Source of the DNA: Bradyrhizobium sp. SSBR45G
GTDB lineage: Bacteria > Pseudomonadota > Alphaproteobacteria > Rhizobiales > Xanthobacteraceae
Direction: 5' to 3'
Length of the DNA: 64,000 bases
NCBI RefSeq assembly: GCF_030159255.1
Contig: NZ_BSCT01000022.1
Location: 1-64,000, forward strand
Position numbers and translations under genes: made by a program. This document shows, one piece after another, positions 35,464-44,133 of this stretch. The stretch's first letter is position 1; each line of letters starts with the position of its first letter. The notes beneath the pieces are model-generated. The model ran no database searches, was not told where the DNA came from, and saw only the letters and a list, made by a program, of their open reading frames with translations.

Positions 35464-35880
35464 TTGCAGACCCGTCGACCGAACCCGCAGGACGAAGACG
35501 AGATCTCCAGGATCGACGACATCCGACGCACCGTAGCCTACCGTGACCCGGACCGGCCGGCCGCGCTCTTCGCGAAGCCTGTCATCAAGAGGAGCCCCGA
35601 TGTCGTCCGGGCCCAGGGGCGACTGAGGACCGCGCGCTGGCGCGCCGAGAACGATCGGCTGAAGAGGGCGACCCTGGAGCAGATCGGACTCAGCCTCGCC
35701 GTGGCGCTGGCGAAGTCTGACGTGTTGGACAGGTTGACCGAGGCGGAGTCGTCGCTCATCCGCGATCATCTTGCCGACCTGCACGCGCGTGGGTTCTCCG
35801 TCGTTGAGGCACGGAAGACGATCAGCCGGCTCCGGAGAAAGCTTCGCGCCACGGCCCACAAAAATCAGCAGGGCTGTTGA
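35464..35880 (+). CDS. Small basic helical protein, unknown
   Basis: The product is about 138 residues from a TTG at 35464, with GGAG 9 bases upstream; the frame is open from 35437. The middle, VVRAQGRLRTARWRAENDRLKR, is strongly basic and helical, as is the end. It is probably a nucleic-acid-binding or coiled protein. It follows the replicase-like gene by about 90 bases. Confidence 0.5.
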   Translation: MQTRRPNPQDEDEISRIDDIRRTVAYRDPDRPAALFAKPVIKRSPDVVRAQGRLRTARWRAENDRLKRATLEQIGLSLAVALAKSDVLDRLTEAESSLIRDHLADLHARGFSVVEARKTISRLRRKLRATAHKNQQGC

Positions 35881-36047
35881 CGCTTGCAATGTCCGATGGG
35901 ACTCTCTCGACGTGTCCCGCTGGCGATCCACCGACGGAGCACGTGAACACCCGGTGTTACCTCGGTCCGCCGGGTGTTCTGCTTTCCGGGGCGTCCGGCC
36001 GAAAATCAGCATCGTTTGTCACCAAAGGTGACGCGTAACGTCTGTGC

Positions 36048-36296
36048 ATGGACGCCGAAGCCACATCGCCGAACGTCAACGCGCTGCGCCAGCGCCGCTA
36101 CCGCGAGCGTCAGCGCGAGGGCGCGCCTTCGGACGCCGTGTTCTCCCATGAGCTCTGCTCCGTCGTCCTCGAAAGGCTCGACGAGGACGACGGACTCAAG
36201 GTCGCGGTCAGCCAGGTGCGGAGTCGGCTGCTCAGGTGCGGCTTCAGCCTGTCCGGAATCAACCGCGTCATCCTCCGGAAGGTCGGCTCCCGATGA
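36048..36296 (+). CDS. Small basic protein, unknown
   Basis: The product is 82 residues. RQRRYRERQREG near the start is an arginine-rich helix; the end is SLSGINRVILRKVG. It may be a small DNA-binding protein. Its stop overlaps the start of the next frame (ATGA). Confidence 0.5.
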   Translation: MDAEATSPNVNALRQRRYRERQREGAPSDAVFSHELCSVVLERLDEDDGLKVAVSQVRSRLLRCGFSLSGINRVILRKVGSR

Positions 36297-36679
36297 TCAG
36301 GATGGAGGTCGACCCGGGACTGGACGTGAAGATGGGGCGCATCGCAAAGGCCATCGACAAGGCTCTAGCCTTCACGCTGACGCATCTCGAACCCGAATGC
36401 CCTGTGAATGCCGCTGCAAAGGAAATCTGCGAGCGGTCGAAGCGTGAATTCTTCGATCAAGAAGCCCTCAAGCCGCTGACACGTGCGGATAGTCTCGGCT
36501 GCCGCAATCCGATCGGGCTGGACCAGATGCTCGTCAGTAAGAGCCTGACTGCCGTGGCTCCAATGACCAAGGTGGCTATCGGGCGTCTCGGCGGAACGCG
36601 GCCGGCCGATCAAGACCATCCCGATCCACTGCTGGCCATCTCGGACCACTGTCCGCTTAAAGCCACGGTTCGGTTTTAG
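36293..36679 (+). CDS. Uncertain small protein
   Basis: The frame gives 128 residues beginning MIRMEVDPGLDVKMGRIAKAI. The first 40 residues look like protein and are coupled to the gene upstream. The rest is of unclear character, and a minus-strand frame (36365-36691) covers the same DNA, so the real end may lie earlier or the gene may be a fusion with foreign sequence. Confidence 0.3.
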   Translation: MIRMEVDPGLDVKMGRIAKAIDKALAFTLTHLEPECPVNAAAKEICERSKREFFDQEALKPLTRADSLGCRNPIGLDQMLVSKSLTAVAPMTKVAIGRLGGTRPADQDHPDPLLAISDHCPLKATVRF

Positions 36680-36715
36680 TGGCGCCTGCATGGCAAAACT
36701 GGAAGCTCGGAGCTT

Positions 36716-37804
36716 TCAGAGACAGTGCTTCGCGCGATGCTTCGCCAGGAAATACGGGTCTGGTCGCAAAGCTGGATCATCTGGCAAAAGGATCTGCTTC
36801 TCTCGGGGGCCGATAAGCCCACGCAGCCCCTCCGGCATCTTGTTGTGCGAGACGATCAGGGAGTAGTCGTCACGTATACCGATCAGACCACGGTCAAACA
36901 TCCAGTGAAACGTCTGACTCAATGCAATGCCGTTCTGCACGGCGTCCGGACCGCCATCTTCGACCGCCCATATGTGGGCTGCATGAACTTCCGGGCGGCC
37001 GCCACCGTTCCGAATGGACAGGCCGGTTACTGCGCACTGATACTGATAGGCTTCCCGAACGTTTACGCGAAACATCGCATCTCGAACGGGGCGGTTGATC
37101 AACAGCTGGTCGATGCGGCGCTTCTGTTCTTCGTACGGAAGGCGCAGGAGCTCGCCCGCTTCAGGGTCCCGGAGGGTCTCATCCAAATCATGCAGCGCTG
37201 TCTTGGACGGGTCGAATAGGTCGCCGAGTCCAGCGAGAACAATGCTAGCGAAGTCCTGTGCCGGAAGCCCCCTGATCGAGTTCTGGGTCAATCCCTTGGC
37301 GCTCGCCGGCGTCTGGATGCGGCTTTCCCAGTAGGCCCCGTCCGGGCGCCGCAGGGGCACGGGCGACTGGAAAGGGAGAAATTGGCCGATTAGCGCGAAA
37401 TGATGATTTGGTTGACCAGTCTCTGTGTCCTGGACGATGTCAGTCACGTGGGCCGTCGCGAGGTAGACGTTGCGCCCCTTGCCTTCGTCCGCACGCCGAG
37501 GCTCGTAATAGACGATCCGCTTTCCCAAGGCCGCCCGCGCGGGCTTCAGCAGGCGATCAGGGAAGTGATAGCGCTCCTCGATGCGGTCCTTGTAGGACGT
37601 GCCACGGGAGGCGTTGAAGACGGCGTATGGGTATTCCAAACTATAGGCCCTCAAGTCTCGCTTCCGGCTGACTGGCGTCGAAGCATACATACGGAATCCA
37701 CGGAAGCCGTCGCCGGAGCTACGCCAATCTCGAGCGGTTCGAGCTTTGCGCCCTTCTAGCCACGGACGTCCTTTTCGCACCCAAATGAAGGCCAGGTTCT
37801 CCAT
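36716..37804 (-). CDS. HNH endonuclease-type protein
   Basis: The product is 362 residues. The C-terminal third has a HNH_2-type nuclease: CAVTGL (about 254), then AAHIWAVEDGGPDAVQNGIAL with His277, Asn291 and FHWMFDRG with His300. The N-terminal 240 residues contain strands typical of a sequence-recognition domain (RIVYYEPRRADEGKGRNVY, VTDIVQD). Stand-alone HNH proteins of this type are often restriction-like or defence genes. It lies at the end of a three-gene minus-strand unit (38680 to 36716). Confidence 0.75.
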   Translation of the reverse strand: MENLAFIWVRKGRPWLEGRKARTARDWRSSGDGFRGFRMYASTPVSRKRDLRAYSLEYPYAVFNASRGTSYKDRIEERYHFPDRLLKPARAALGKRIVYYEPRRADEGKGRNVYLATAHVTDIVQDTETGQPNHHFALIGQFLPFQSPVPLRRPDGAYWESRIQTPASAKGLTQNSIRGLPAQDFASIVLAGLGDLFDPSKTALHDLDETLRDPEAGELLRLPYEEQKRRIDQLLINRPVRDAMFRVNVREAYQYQCAVTGLSIRNGGGRPEVHAAHIWAVEDGGPDAVQNGIALSQTFHWMFDRGLIGIRDDYSLIVSHNKMPEGLRGLIGPREKQILLPDDPALRPDPYFLAKHRAKHCL

Positions 37805-37854
37805 TCAGCCGAATGCGTTTATGACAAAGGCCTGGATCGAGGCCGCAGCGTCAA

Positions 37855-38091
37855 TCACGGTGGCTTTGTCCGGGATCTCTCCGACTCCGGCGGCATCAGT
37901 TCGAACGTCGTCTGGATTGAATGAACCATGGTCGCGAGGCGTCTGCAGAGACCGTGCTGCGCGTGCTCACGGGTCAGGTCTTCCTTGTATGCGCGCAGGG
38001 CGTAAGCCTCCCGGAGCTTGAGCACTGCGCGCGGCAGATCGGCCAAGCCGCTCTGGAGTTTGTCGAGGGCTTCCTGCTTGAAATATCCCAC
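37855..38091 (-). CDS. Small helical protein, unknown
   Basis: The product is 78 residues with two long amphipathic helices (YFKQEALDKLQSGLADLPRAVLKLREAYALRAYKEDL). It lies 4 bases after the upstream gene and 50 bases before the HNH gene, so the three are likely cotranscribed. It could be a small regulatory or antitoxin-like partner; there is no motif to show this. Confidence 0.45.
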   Translation of the reverse strand: MGYFKQEALDKLQSGLADLPRAVLKLREAYALRAYKEDLTREHAQHGLCRRLATMVHSIQTTFELMPPESERSRTKPP

Positions 38092-38095
38092 GATC

Positions 38096-38680
38096 CTACG
38101 CCTCCACGTACTCGACCCTGCCCATGGCGTCGACCAGCGCGATCCGAATGCCGGCGGCCGCGCAGCGGGACGCCAGCTTGCGCCCGACCCGTCGAGTCAC
38201 GTCCGTTGCCGGCATCACGGCGACCGGCCGGGTGCCTGGGGCTTTCATCATGAGGCGTCCGACGATCTCACAAAGCCCCTTGTCCATCTTCGATAGCCGA
38301 CCTCGATGCCGGGTCTCTATTGTGCCTCCTTTGCACTCGGCTTCGATGGTGACGCCGTTGGCTACCGCGGTGACGTCGCTCAGTCCGGACTGCGGATGGA
38401 TGACGATTCGACGCCCCCGCGCATCCTCGAAGGTGCCAGCGAACGCGCTGCTGGCTTTCGCGACCCTGCGGAAACCACGCTTTTCGAGCCAGCCGGGGAA
38501 GTCGATCTGCCTGGCATGCTGGCCGTCCGGATGAATCCTCACCTCTTGGATGGGCTCGCTTCGGAACAGATGCATGGCATACGCCAGCATGACCGCGCCT
38601 TCGTAGAAGTGCCGATCTAGTCGGTCCGGGGAGGCTCCGGCGGTCGGCGGTCGCTCGACGATGAGGTCATCGAAATCCAT
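38096..38680 (-). CDS. Possible PD-(D/E)xK nuclease-like protein
   Basis: The product is 194 residues. Asp102 (GLSDVTAV) and the Glu115-x-Lys117 pair (IEAECKGG) are spaced like the active site of PD-(D/E)xK nucleases; the surrounding predicted strands fit that fold. The N-terminal half is helical. It begins the unit that ends with the HNH gene. The call rests on a short motif and is tentative. Confidence 0.4.
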   Translation of the reverse strand: MDFDDLIVERPPTAGASPDRLDRHFYEGAVMLAYAMHLFRSEPIQEVRIHPDGQHARQIDFPGWLEKRGFRRVAKASSAFAGTFEDARGRRIVIHPQSGLSDVTAVANGVTIEAECKGGTIETRHRGRLSKMDKGLCEIVGRLMMKAPGTRPVAVMPATDVTRRVGRKLASRCAAAGIRIALVDAMGRVEYVEA

Positions 38681-38821
38681 GGTGACGATCCGGCAACGTG
38701 CAATTGCGCTGGAACTCTAGCGCGAATGCGGGAGGCCAGCCAGCAAGCTTGGTCAACGGCGACAGTCCGCGAGGTCCGAAGTTGGCCGTGATGCGGATCC
38801 GGTCCTTCACAACGGAGCCCT

Positions 38822-39472
38822 CTAGAACTTTTCCCTGATCCAGGCCCGATGATCGGGATGTCCCCAGCGCCAGAGCAGTTGCTCGTCCTGGGTGACCCTG
38901 ACCCTTGGCCCGTTGAGCAGATCGACGAAGGGCTCCAGTGGGCGCAGCAGGCGGAAGGGGCGTTTGAGGAGGGAGGCTCCATCGAGCACGCGATCGAAGC
39001 CCATCGCCTCGCCCAGCTTGAACGGTCCGTCGCAGAGCTTCTTTTCGTATCCCTGGGCACGGGCCTTCACGCCCCGGTCGGCGTCGGGCGCCCGACTGCG
39101 GCGCTCGGCCATGACGTTGATCCCGATGAGGGGGAGACCTGCCCGGAGGAGGACGGTGCTCCCCGGGACCGCCTCTCCGCAGACGATGTCCATGGCCCAC
39201 ATGTCGCGGCTGCCATGGATGCGCGCGGTCCCGTGCGGCGTCAGGACCTTCGCTCCCCTATTGCGGCGCGACTGGTTGTCGGGGTGAAGGTGGGATGCGC
39301 GGTCGTTGCCTCCACCGTAGGCCTCGACGTCGATCAGCATGACCGCGGTCTCCAGATCCCGGTGGCAGAAGTGCAGCACGCATCCGATCAGGCGCGGCGC
39401 CACCTCGTCGGCGGGCGGCGCGAAAAAGGCCTCGTCGACTTCGACGTACATCCTTCCAAAAAACTCGCTCAT
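38822..39472 (-). CDS. DNA-3-methyladenine glycosylase, AAG/MPG type
   Basis: The product is 216 residues from the ATG at 39472 with AAAGGAA upstream. Motifs of the MPG family include IDVEAYGGGNDRASHL and the AKVLTPHGTARIH segment in place of the usual MF-GxxYVY, then VLLRAGLPL. The enzyme removes alkylated purines from DNA. The motifs diverge from typical MPG, so activity may differ. It stands 140 bases from the nuclease unit downstream. Confidence 0.75.
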   Translation of the reverse strand: MSEFFGRMYVEVDEAFFAPPADEVAPRLIGCVLHFCHRDLETAVMLIDVEAYGGGNDRASHLHPDNQSRRNRGAKVLTPHGTARIHGSRDMWAMDIVCGEAVPGSTVLLRAGLPLIGINVMAERRSRAPDADRGVKARAQGYEKKLCDGPFKLGEAMGFDRVLDGASLLKRPFRLLRPLEPFVDLLNGPRVRVTQDEQLLWRWGHPDHRAWIREKF

Positions 39473-39683
39473 CGAAATTCCTTTCCCAGCAAAAGCGGCT
39501 GCGCGAGATGCGCGGTGCCGATGCGCAGGAAAGTATTCGCCATATCCGAGATCTTCCTGTGGTCTTGATCGGGTTTCCTGCCAGATCTCGGAATGAACGT
39601 CCTCTGAGACAAGATTGACGGGGACCACGTGCTGCGCGGGGAGAGAAGAGCCAGCATGTGCCGGCCCCGCGATGGCCGGCGCG

Positions 39684-40610
39684 TCAGACTCTTGCGGAGA
39701 AGCGCTCGAAGGCGGTCAGGCGCTGCAGCCGCGGCTCGACGTGTCGGAGATAGACCTCCGACCTGAGAAAGCTGATCTCGGCCTCGATCGCGCCCTCGTC
39801 GACATCGATGTACCAGGACTTCGGCCGCCCGTCCGTGCCGTCGGACCACCGATAGCCGCGCTTCTTCAGGGCGTCCTTGAGCTCGAACGGGGACTGCTGC
39901 GCCCAGACGCGGGTCGTCGCTTTCCGCGCCGTCTGCAGCAGGGCTGCGAGCGCCGGCGCGCCGGTCGTCGGGAGGACGAAGTCCAGGACCTCGAGCAGGG
40001 CGTGGCAGTCGTCGACGGCCCGGTGGGCTTGGTGGAAGAACCCAGCCCCGTTCAGCAGGTAGCCCAGCTGCGCGCCGGCGAAGCCGTGGGAGCGCCAGTC
40101 GACCTCGGTCGCGCTGCACCCCCAGGCGATCCGCTCGAATACAGGCCAGTAGCGCTCGGCGAACCGGCGGTCGAAGGCGGCGTTGTGGGCGATGACGATG
40201 ACCGCGCCGGTGACGAACGCCGACACCGCGTCCGGTTCGATCCGCTGTCCGGCGACCATCTCGTCGGTGATGCCGGTGAGCCCAGTCACCTCGGGCGAGA
40301 TGGGGCCGGACGGCTCGTTGAAGGCGGAGAAGACGTCCCTAAGACGGACGATACGGCCGTCCGAGGTGTAGTCGAACGAAACCATTCCGAGCTCGATGAT
40401 CTCGTCCCGGGAGTGGTCGAGGCCGGTGGTCTCGGTGTCCAGCAGGATGGCGGTCCGGACCTCCTGGCCGACCACTGGCGTGGACGGCATACGGGGCACC
40501 AGCCGGCGCAGCACCCGGTAGTCGGGCGATCGGGAGAGGGTCTCGGCCATGGTGGCCAAGTCGGCTTCGTCGGGCAGGGGAGCTCGGGAGAATCGGAGCG
40601 CGGCGGTCAT
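39684..40610 (-). CDS. DnaQ-like DEDDh 3'-5' exonuclease
   Basis: The product is 308 residues. Exo I is LLDTETTG (Asp58, Glu60), Exo II is IAHNAAFD (Asp147), Exo III is HRAVDD (His196, Asp200/201). This is the DEDDh catalytic set. The C-terminal 100 residues (SPFELKDALKKRGYRWSDG and following) are an extra domain found in some stand-alone exonucleases. It is probably cytoplasmic and acts on DNA or RNA 3' ends. It belongs to the repair/nuclease block at 36.7-40.6 kb. Confidence 0.88.
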   Translation of the reverse strand: MTAALRFSRAPLPDEADLATMAETLSRSPDYRVLRRLVPRMPSTPVVGQEVRTAILLDTETTGLDHSRDEIIELGMVSFDYTSDGRIVRLRDVFSAFNEPSGPISPEVTGLTGITDEMVAGQRIEPDAVSAFVTGAVIVIAHNAAFDRRFAERYWPVFERIAWGCSATEVDWRSHGFAGAQLGYLLNGAGFFHQAHRAVDDCHALLEVLDFVLPTTGAPALAALLQTARKATTRVWAQQSPFELKDALKKRGYRWSDGTDGRPKSWYIDVDEGAIEAEISFLRSEVYLRHVEPRLQRLTAFERFSARV

Positions 40611-41112
40611 CGGGCGCGAGCATACCTATGGAGCCAGCCATGAGGTATGGAGAATTCAAGCGATTCACGGCGATTTCGGCATCTCTCGCGGTTGCCGGAG
40701 CCGGTGCAGGGCAGCTGTGCGGATGAGGCCCTAGCTTATTGGCCCCCTGACGCAGCGACACCGCACGTAGCCAAAGAGAACCGCCGGTGCTTTCATCCCG
40801 AAAGAGCCTGACCGGCGGTTATCCTCCTTCGGAGCTAGGGGGACCTCGAGAAGCGGTTCGAAGCCGAGGAGAAGCCAGGGTAGAGCGAACGTAAAAAGCT
40901 CAGCGAAGCGCTGCGCCAGTCGAGGGATTGGGTCTCCACGCCTTAGTCCCGACGGCCCTAGGGCAACATTCGTCAAGCAGCCGATCATGAGCCGAATTAA
41001 CTATGACAGCGGGCACCGTGACCGACAGAGTGTGGCTTTCTAGTCCTCGCGAGGAAAGTGTAATAGACTGTTAACTATCGATTTTTTCAATCAGATTTGA
41101 GTGCGGTGCAGT
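40611..41112. other. Long gene-free region with a hairpin
   Basis: No supported gene lies in these 500 bases. AACCGCCGGT (40779-40788) and ACCGGCGGTT (40811-40820) form a perfect 10-base stem with a 22-base loop that can fold further. The last 90 bases are AT-rich and probably hold the promoter of the SNase gene. A minus-strand frame at 40731-40988 has no ribosome site and a composition like noise. Confidence 0.5.
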
Positions 41113-41835
41113 ATGCGCGCTGCTGTTGTCATCTCATGCTGCTTTTTGGCTCTCTCTTCCGCAATTGCGCGAGAGGTAAAGGGCGTTCCGCAAATCGTCG
41201 ACGCGGACACCGTTTACGAAGGGACCATCAAGATTCGACTCCTTGGGATCGACGCGCCTGAGACGGACCAGGTTTGCCTGGACGCGGGTGGTAAGGCTTG
41301 GGATTGCGGCATCGCAGCCCGAGAACAGCTGAGAGCCTTTGCGCGCGAGCAATCCTGGAACTGCGAACTGACCGGCCAGGACGTCTATAGGCGGCATCTT
41401 GGGTCCTGCACAGTTTCAGGTCAGGATGTCTCACGTTGGTTAGTGAGAAACGGCTGGGCGCTAGCGTTTCGACGCTACTCAACCGCTTATGTTGCGGACG
41501 AAGATTTCGCCCGAGAACAGCAGCGCGGGCTCTGGAGCGGGGCTTTTGTGGCTCCCTGGGAGTGGAGGCATCGCAGCAACAATACCGTGATCCTTGGCGC
41601 GATCGCCGTACCCGTGCAGGCGCAACGGATACTGACGGCGCCGGCTACTGTGGCCGAACCGCCTTCGCCCGCTTGTGTCATCAAGGGCAATCTAAAAGGT
41701 GCTCATGAATGCATCTATCACGTGCCCGGAGGCCGGTTCTACGATCGGCTGTCGATGGATCGAAGCTCGTCTCGTCGTTGGTTTTGCTCAGTAGCGGATG
41801 CTGAAGCCGCTGGCTGTCGCAAGTCCAAGCTCTAG
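41113..41835 (+). CDS. Secreted SNase-like nuclease with a C-terminal sunset-type domain
   Basis: The product is 240 residues from the ATG at 41113 (a GTG at 41101 is also in frame). A signal peptide of about 19 residues ends in SSAIA. The SNase-like (thermonuclease) core contains IRLLGIDAPETDQ (Arg42, Asp47, Glu50) and DVYRRHLGSC (Arg94), the catalytic set of the family. Residues 191-240 (CVIKGNLKGAHECIYH, GGRFYDRL, RRWFCSVADAEAAGCRKS) resemble a small cysteine-containing domain known as sunset. It likely works in the periplasm. It comes first in a run of five plus-strand genes; the next ATG follows the stop directly. Confidence 0.8.
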   Translation: MRAAVVISCCFLALSSAIAREVKGVPQIVDADTVYEGTIKIRLLGIDAPETDQVCLDAGGKAWDCGIAAREQLRAFAREQSWNCELTGQDVYRRHLGSCTVSGQDVSRWLVRNGWALAFRRYSTAYVADEDFAREQQRGLWSGAFVAPWEWRHRSNNTVILGAIAVPVQAQRILTAPATVAEPPSPACVIKGNLKGAHECIYHVPGGRFYDRLSMDRSSSRRWFCSVADAEAAGCRKSKL

Positions 41836-43302
41836 ATGCCGATTGAGATCTTTATGAAACCCACCGGCACACGTCAGTCAGCGCTCGCGCGCATTTTGGG
41901 TCTCCTGAGCCAACCCGTTCATCACTATCAGCCGGCGACGAACATCTTTCTCGATCTCAATGTCGACCGCATAGCCGATGAGCTCCAGCTTGTCGAACAC
42001 GGGAGAGAACGAGGATCGCAAAACCATCCTGCTTCAGATGTGCAGACGCTTGACGATATCGAGCATCAGATCATTGAAAGAATTGAGAGGCACAAGCAGG
42101 ACTCCCACTCGATATACCTTGATCACCTGCACACCTATGATGAGCGCGTCACGGCACTCAGCTTTGAGGAGCGCTTCGCGACTATTCAGCAGGCCGCACC
42201 TGAGGCCGTAGGTGATTTCAGGGCCGAGGCGACCGTCGGCCGCGATGAGCTGTTTGCCTTACGGCGTCGGCTCAACGAATCTGAAATCGAACGGGAGCGC
42301 TTTCGCACCCGCCATCAGATAGAACGGCCCGCCAGGCTAGCTAGCCCGGGGAAGGTTATTCTGAAGATCGGCATCCTAGCAATCCTGTTCGTTATCGAGG
42401 TGGTGGTGAATGGCAGCTTTCTTGCCAATGCAAATATAGGCGGTCTGCTAGGAGGATTGGTCCAGGCGGTGGTATTCGCTGCCTTGAACATCGTTTCGAG
42501 CTTCCTCTGCGGTATGGTGCTTATACGTCTGGTCAATCAGCGAAGTTACTTCCTTAAGCTGCTCGGCGTCTTATCGTGTGTCGGCTATCTTGCTTTTGCT
42601 GTCGTACTGAACTTGACCCTTGCCCACCTGCGCGAGATTCCACCAACTATCAGCGGCGACGTCGGCCAAGAGGTCCTCCACCGTCTCCAAACCGCACCGT
42701 ATATGCTCATAGACATAAATTCGTGGGTATTCTTCAGCGTCGGCTTTATTTTTTCTCTGGTCGCGATGGCCGACGGCTTGATGTTCTTTGACCCCTACAT
42801 GGGATATGCTGGCCTAGAACGTCGATGGCTAGACGCGAACAAACAATTTTCACGCGTCCGGAGTGAATTAATCGATCGACTACGCGACATTCGCGAGGAC
42901 TGTACCGACGCCATGAACAATGCGGCGAGGGACCTCTCCGTTCGACGTGGGGAATACGATTCGCTGCTTCAAGGTAGGGGACGCCTCGCCCAACGCTTTA
43001 CTCAGCATCAGAACCAGACAGAGCAGGCTGGCCGTGCCTTGCTTGAGATCTATCGTGAAGCCAACCGACGGGCACGTTCTACACCGCCGCCGAGCACCTT
43101 TTCGCGCAGCTATACTATGGAGCGCATCATCTACGCTGGCGGTGAACCGGATTCGACGGCCAGGGAACACCTGCGGAAGATGATCGCCGAAACCCAGGAG
43201 CTTCTGAACCAGCAGATCAAAGCCATTCATGAGGCCTTCGACGATGCCGTGAAGACTTATCGTGAGATCGACGAGCTGCTGCCGGAGAAGAAGAGTGGCT
43301 AA
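41836..43302 (+). CDS. Four-helix membrane protein with flanking coiled coils, unknown
   Basis: The product is 488 residues. Residues 1-165 are cytoplasmic-looking and helical. Membrane segments lie near 173-194, 200-225, 235-258 and 290-315. The last 170 residues form long coiled helices (LIDRLRDIREDCTDAMNN and onward). No family is recognised. The start follows the SNase stop with no gap, and its end overlaps the next gene by 8 bases. It is probably a membrane scaffold of the motor-like module. Confidence 0.7.
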   Translation: MPIEIFMKPTGTRQSALARILGLLSQPVHHYQPATNIFLDLNVDRIADELQLVEHGRERGSQNHPASDVQTLDDIEHQIIERIERHKQDSHSIYLDHLHTYDERVTALSFEERFATIQQAAPEAVGDFRAEATVGRDELFALRRRLNESEIERERFRTRHQIERPARLASPGKVILKIGILAILFVIEVVVNGSFLANANIGGLLGGLVQAVVFAALNIVSSFLCGMVLIRLVNQRSYFLKLLGVLSCVGYLAFAVVLNLTLAHLREIPPTISGDVGQEVLHRLQTAPYMLIDINSWVFFSVGFIFSLVAMADGLMFFDPYMGYAGLERRWLDANKQFSRVRSELIDRLRDIREDCTDAMNNAARDLSVRRGEYDSLLQGRGRLAQRFTQHQNQTEQAGRALLEIYREANRRARSTPPPSTFSRSYTMERIIYAGGEPDSTAREHLRKMIAETQELLNQQIKAIHEAFDDAVKTYREIDELLPEKKSG

Positions 43303-44131
43303 GAGGCGCCCCAAACGGCAAAGCGCGTCCGGCGTCGGTTGGGCCGGCATCGGGGGGGTCTTGCTGATTCTGGTCGCAATCGCATGTGGCGCTGCCCTAG
43401 CTTATTTTTATCTATCGACACCCAAGCGACCCGCCCTCGATGCGCAAAGCCTGTGCCCCCTTGATGGTCCGCACGGTATCAACGTGGTCTTGGTCGACAC
43501 GTCCGACGACTTGCCGGAGGCGACGCGGCAGGAGGTGCAAGTGATCCTTGACGACCTAGTCGCTACTCTTCCCCCGTTTTACAGGCTCGATATCCGGGTA
43601 CTCGACATCGTACGCGGCCGCAGTCGCTCGTTGTTTTCAAAGTGCAATCCGGGTGACGGTGCCGGCCTCAGCGAATGGACCGACAATCCCAGAATTGCTC
43701 GGCTGCGTTGGATAGAGAACTTTCGTAAGCCGGCATCTGAGGCAGTGAAGAACAGCATAGCCTCGGCAAAAGCAGCCAGTTCACCGCTCATGGCAGCGAT
43801 CCAAGAGATTGCCATTGATGAGTTTTCGGGTGCGGCCAATCAGAATGCAAGGAAAGCTCTGATAGTGATTTCCGACATGATCGAGTACACGCGAGATTAT
43901 AGCCAGTACCCGTCTGCCGGTGATCTTACGTTCCAGCGCTACAAGCAATCACCAGCCTACATGAAGTATCGCACCGAACTGCATGGCGCTGCAGTATCAA
44001 TCCGGTATGTCACGCGCCAACCGAAGGGTCAGCCCCTGCTCAATGACGTCAAACACGCCGAATTCTGGATTCAATGGATGAAGGATAATGGCGCGTCCTC
44101 CGTTGACGTCAAACGACTGCAAGGAGCCTAG
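43295..44131 (+). CDS. Membrane-anchored VWA-like protein
   Basis: The product is 278 residues from a GTG at 43295 with GGAG upstream. A single membrane helix (about 13-38) follows a basic start (AKRRPKRQ). The rest is probably periplasmic and looks like a von Willebrand A fold: strand with a DTSDD metal-site-like motif (INVVLVDTSDDLPEATR), then YRLDIRVLDI and ALIVISDMIEYTRDY. The metal site is not the full MIDAS (DxSxS is DTSDD). It lies between the scaffold-like and MotA-like genes. Confidence 0.65.
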   Translation: MAKRRPKRQSASGVGWAGIGGVLLILVAIACGAALAYFYLSTPKRPALDAQSLCPLDGPHGINVVLVDTSDDLPEATRQEVQVILDDLVATLPPFYRLDIRVLDIVRGRSRSLFSKCNPGDGAGLSEWTDNPRIARLRWIENFRKPASEAVKNSIASAKAASSPLMAAIQEIAIDEFSGAANQNARKALIVISDMIEYTRDYSQYPSAGDLTFQRYKQSPAYMKYRTELHGAAVSIRYVTRQPKGQPLLNDVKHAEFWIQWMKDNGASSVDVKRLQGA

Positions 44132-44133
44132 GC

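Noticed and set aside
36365..36691. Minus-strand frame that looked like a transposase fragment
   Set aside because: No transposase motif or terminal repeats could be found, so it was not annotated as a mobile element.
40731..40988. Minus-strand frame in the gap before the SNase gene
   Set aside because: No ribosome site, no domain, and a hairpin lies inside it; more likely non-coding.
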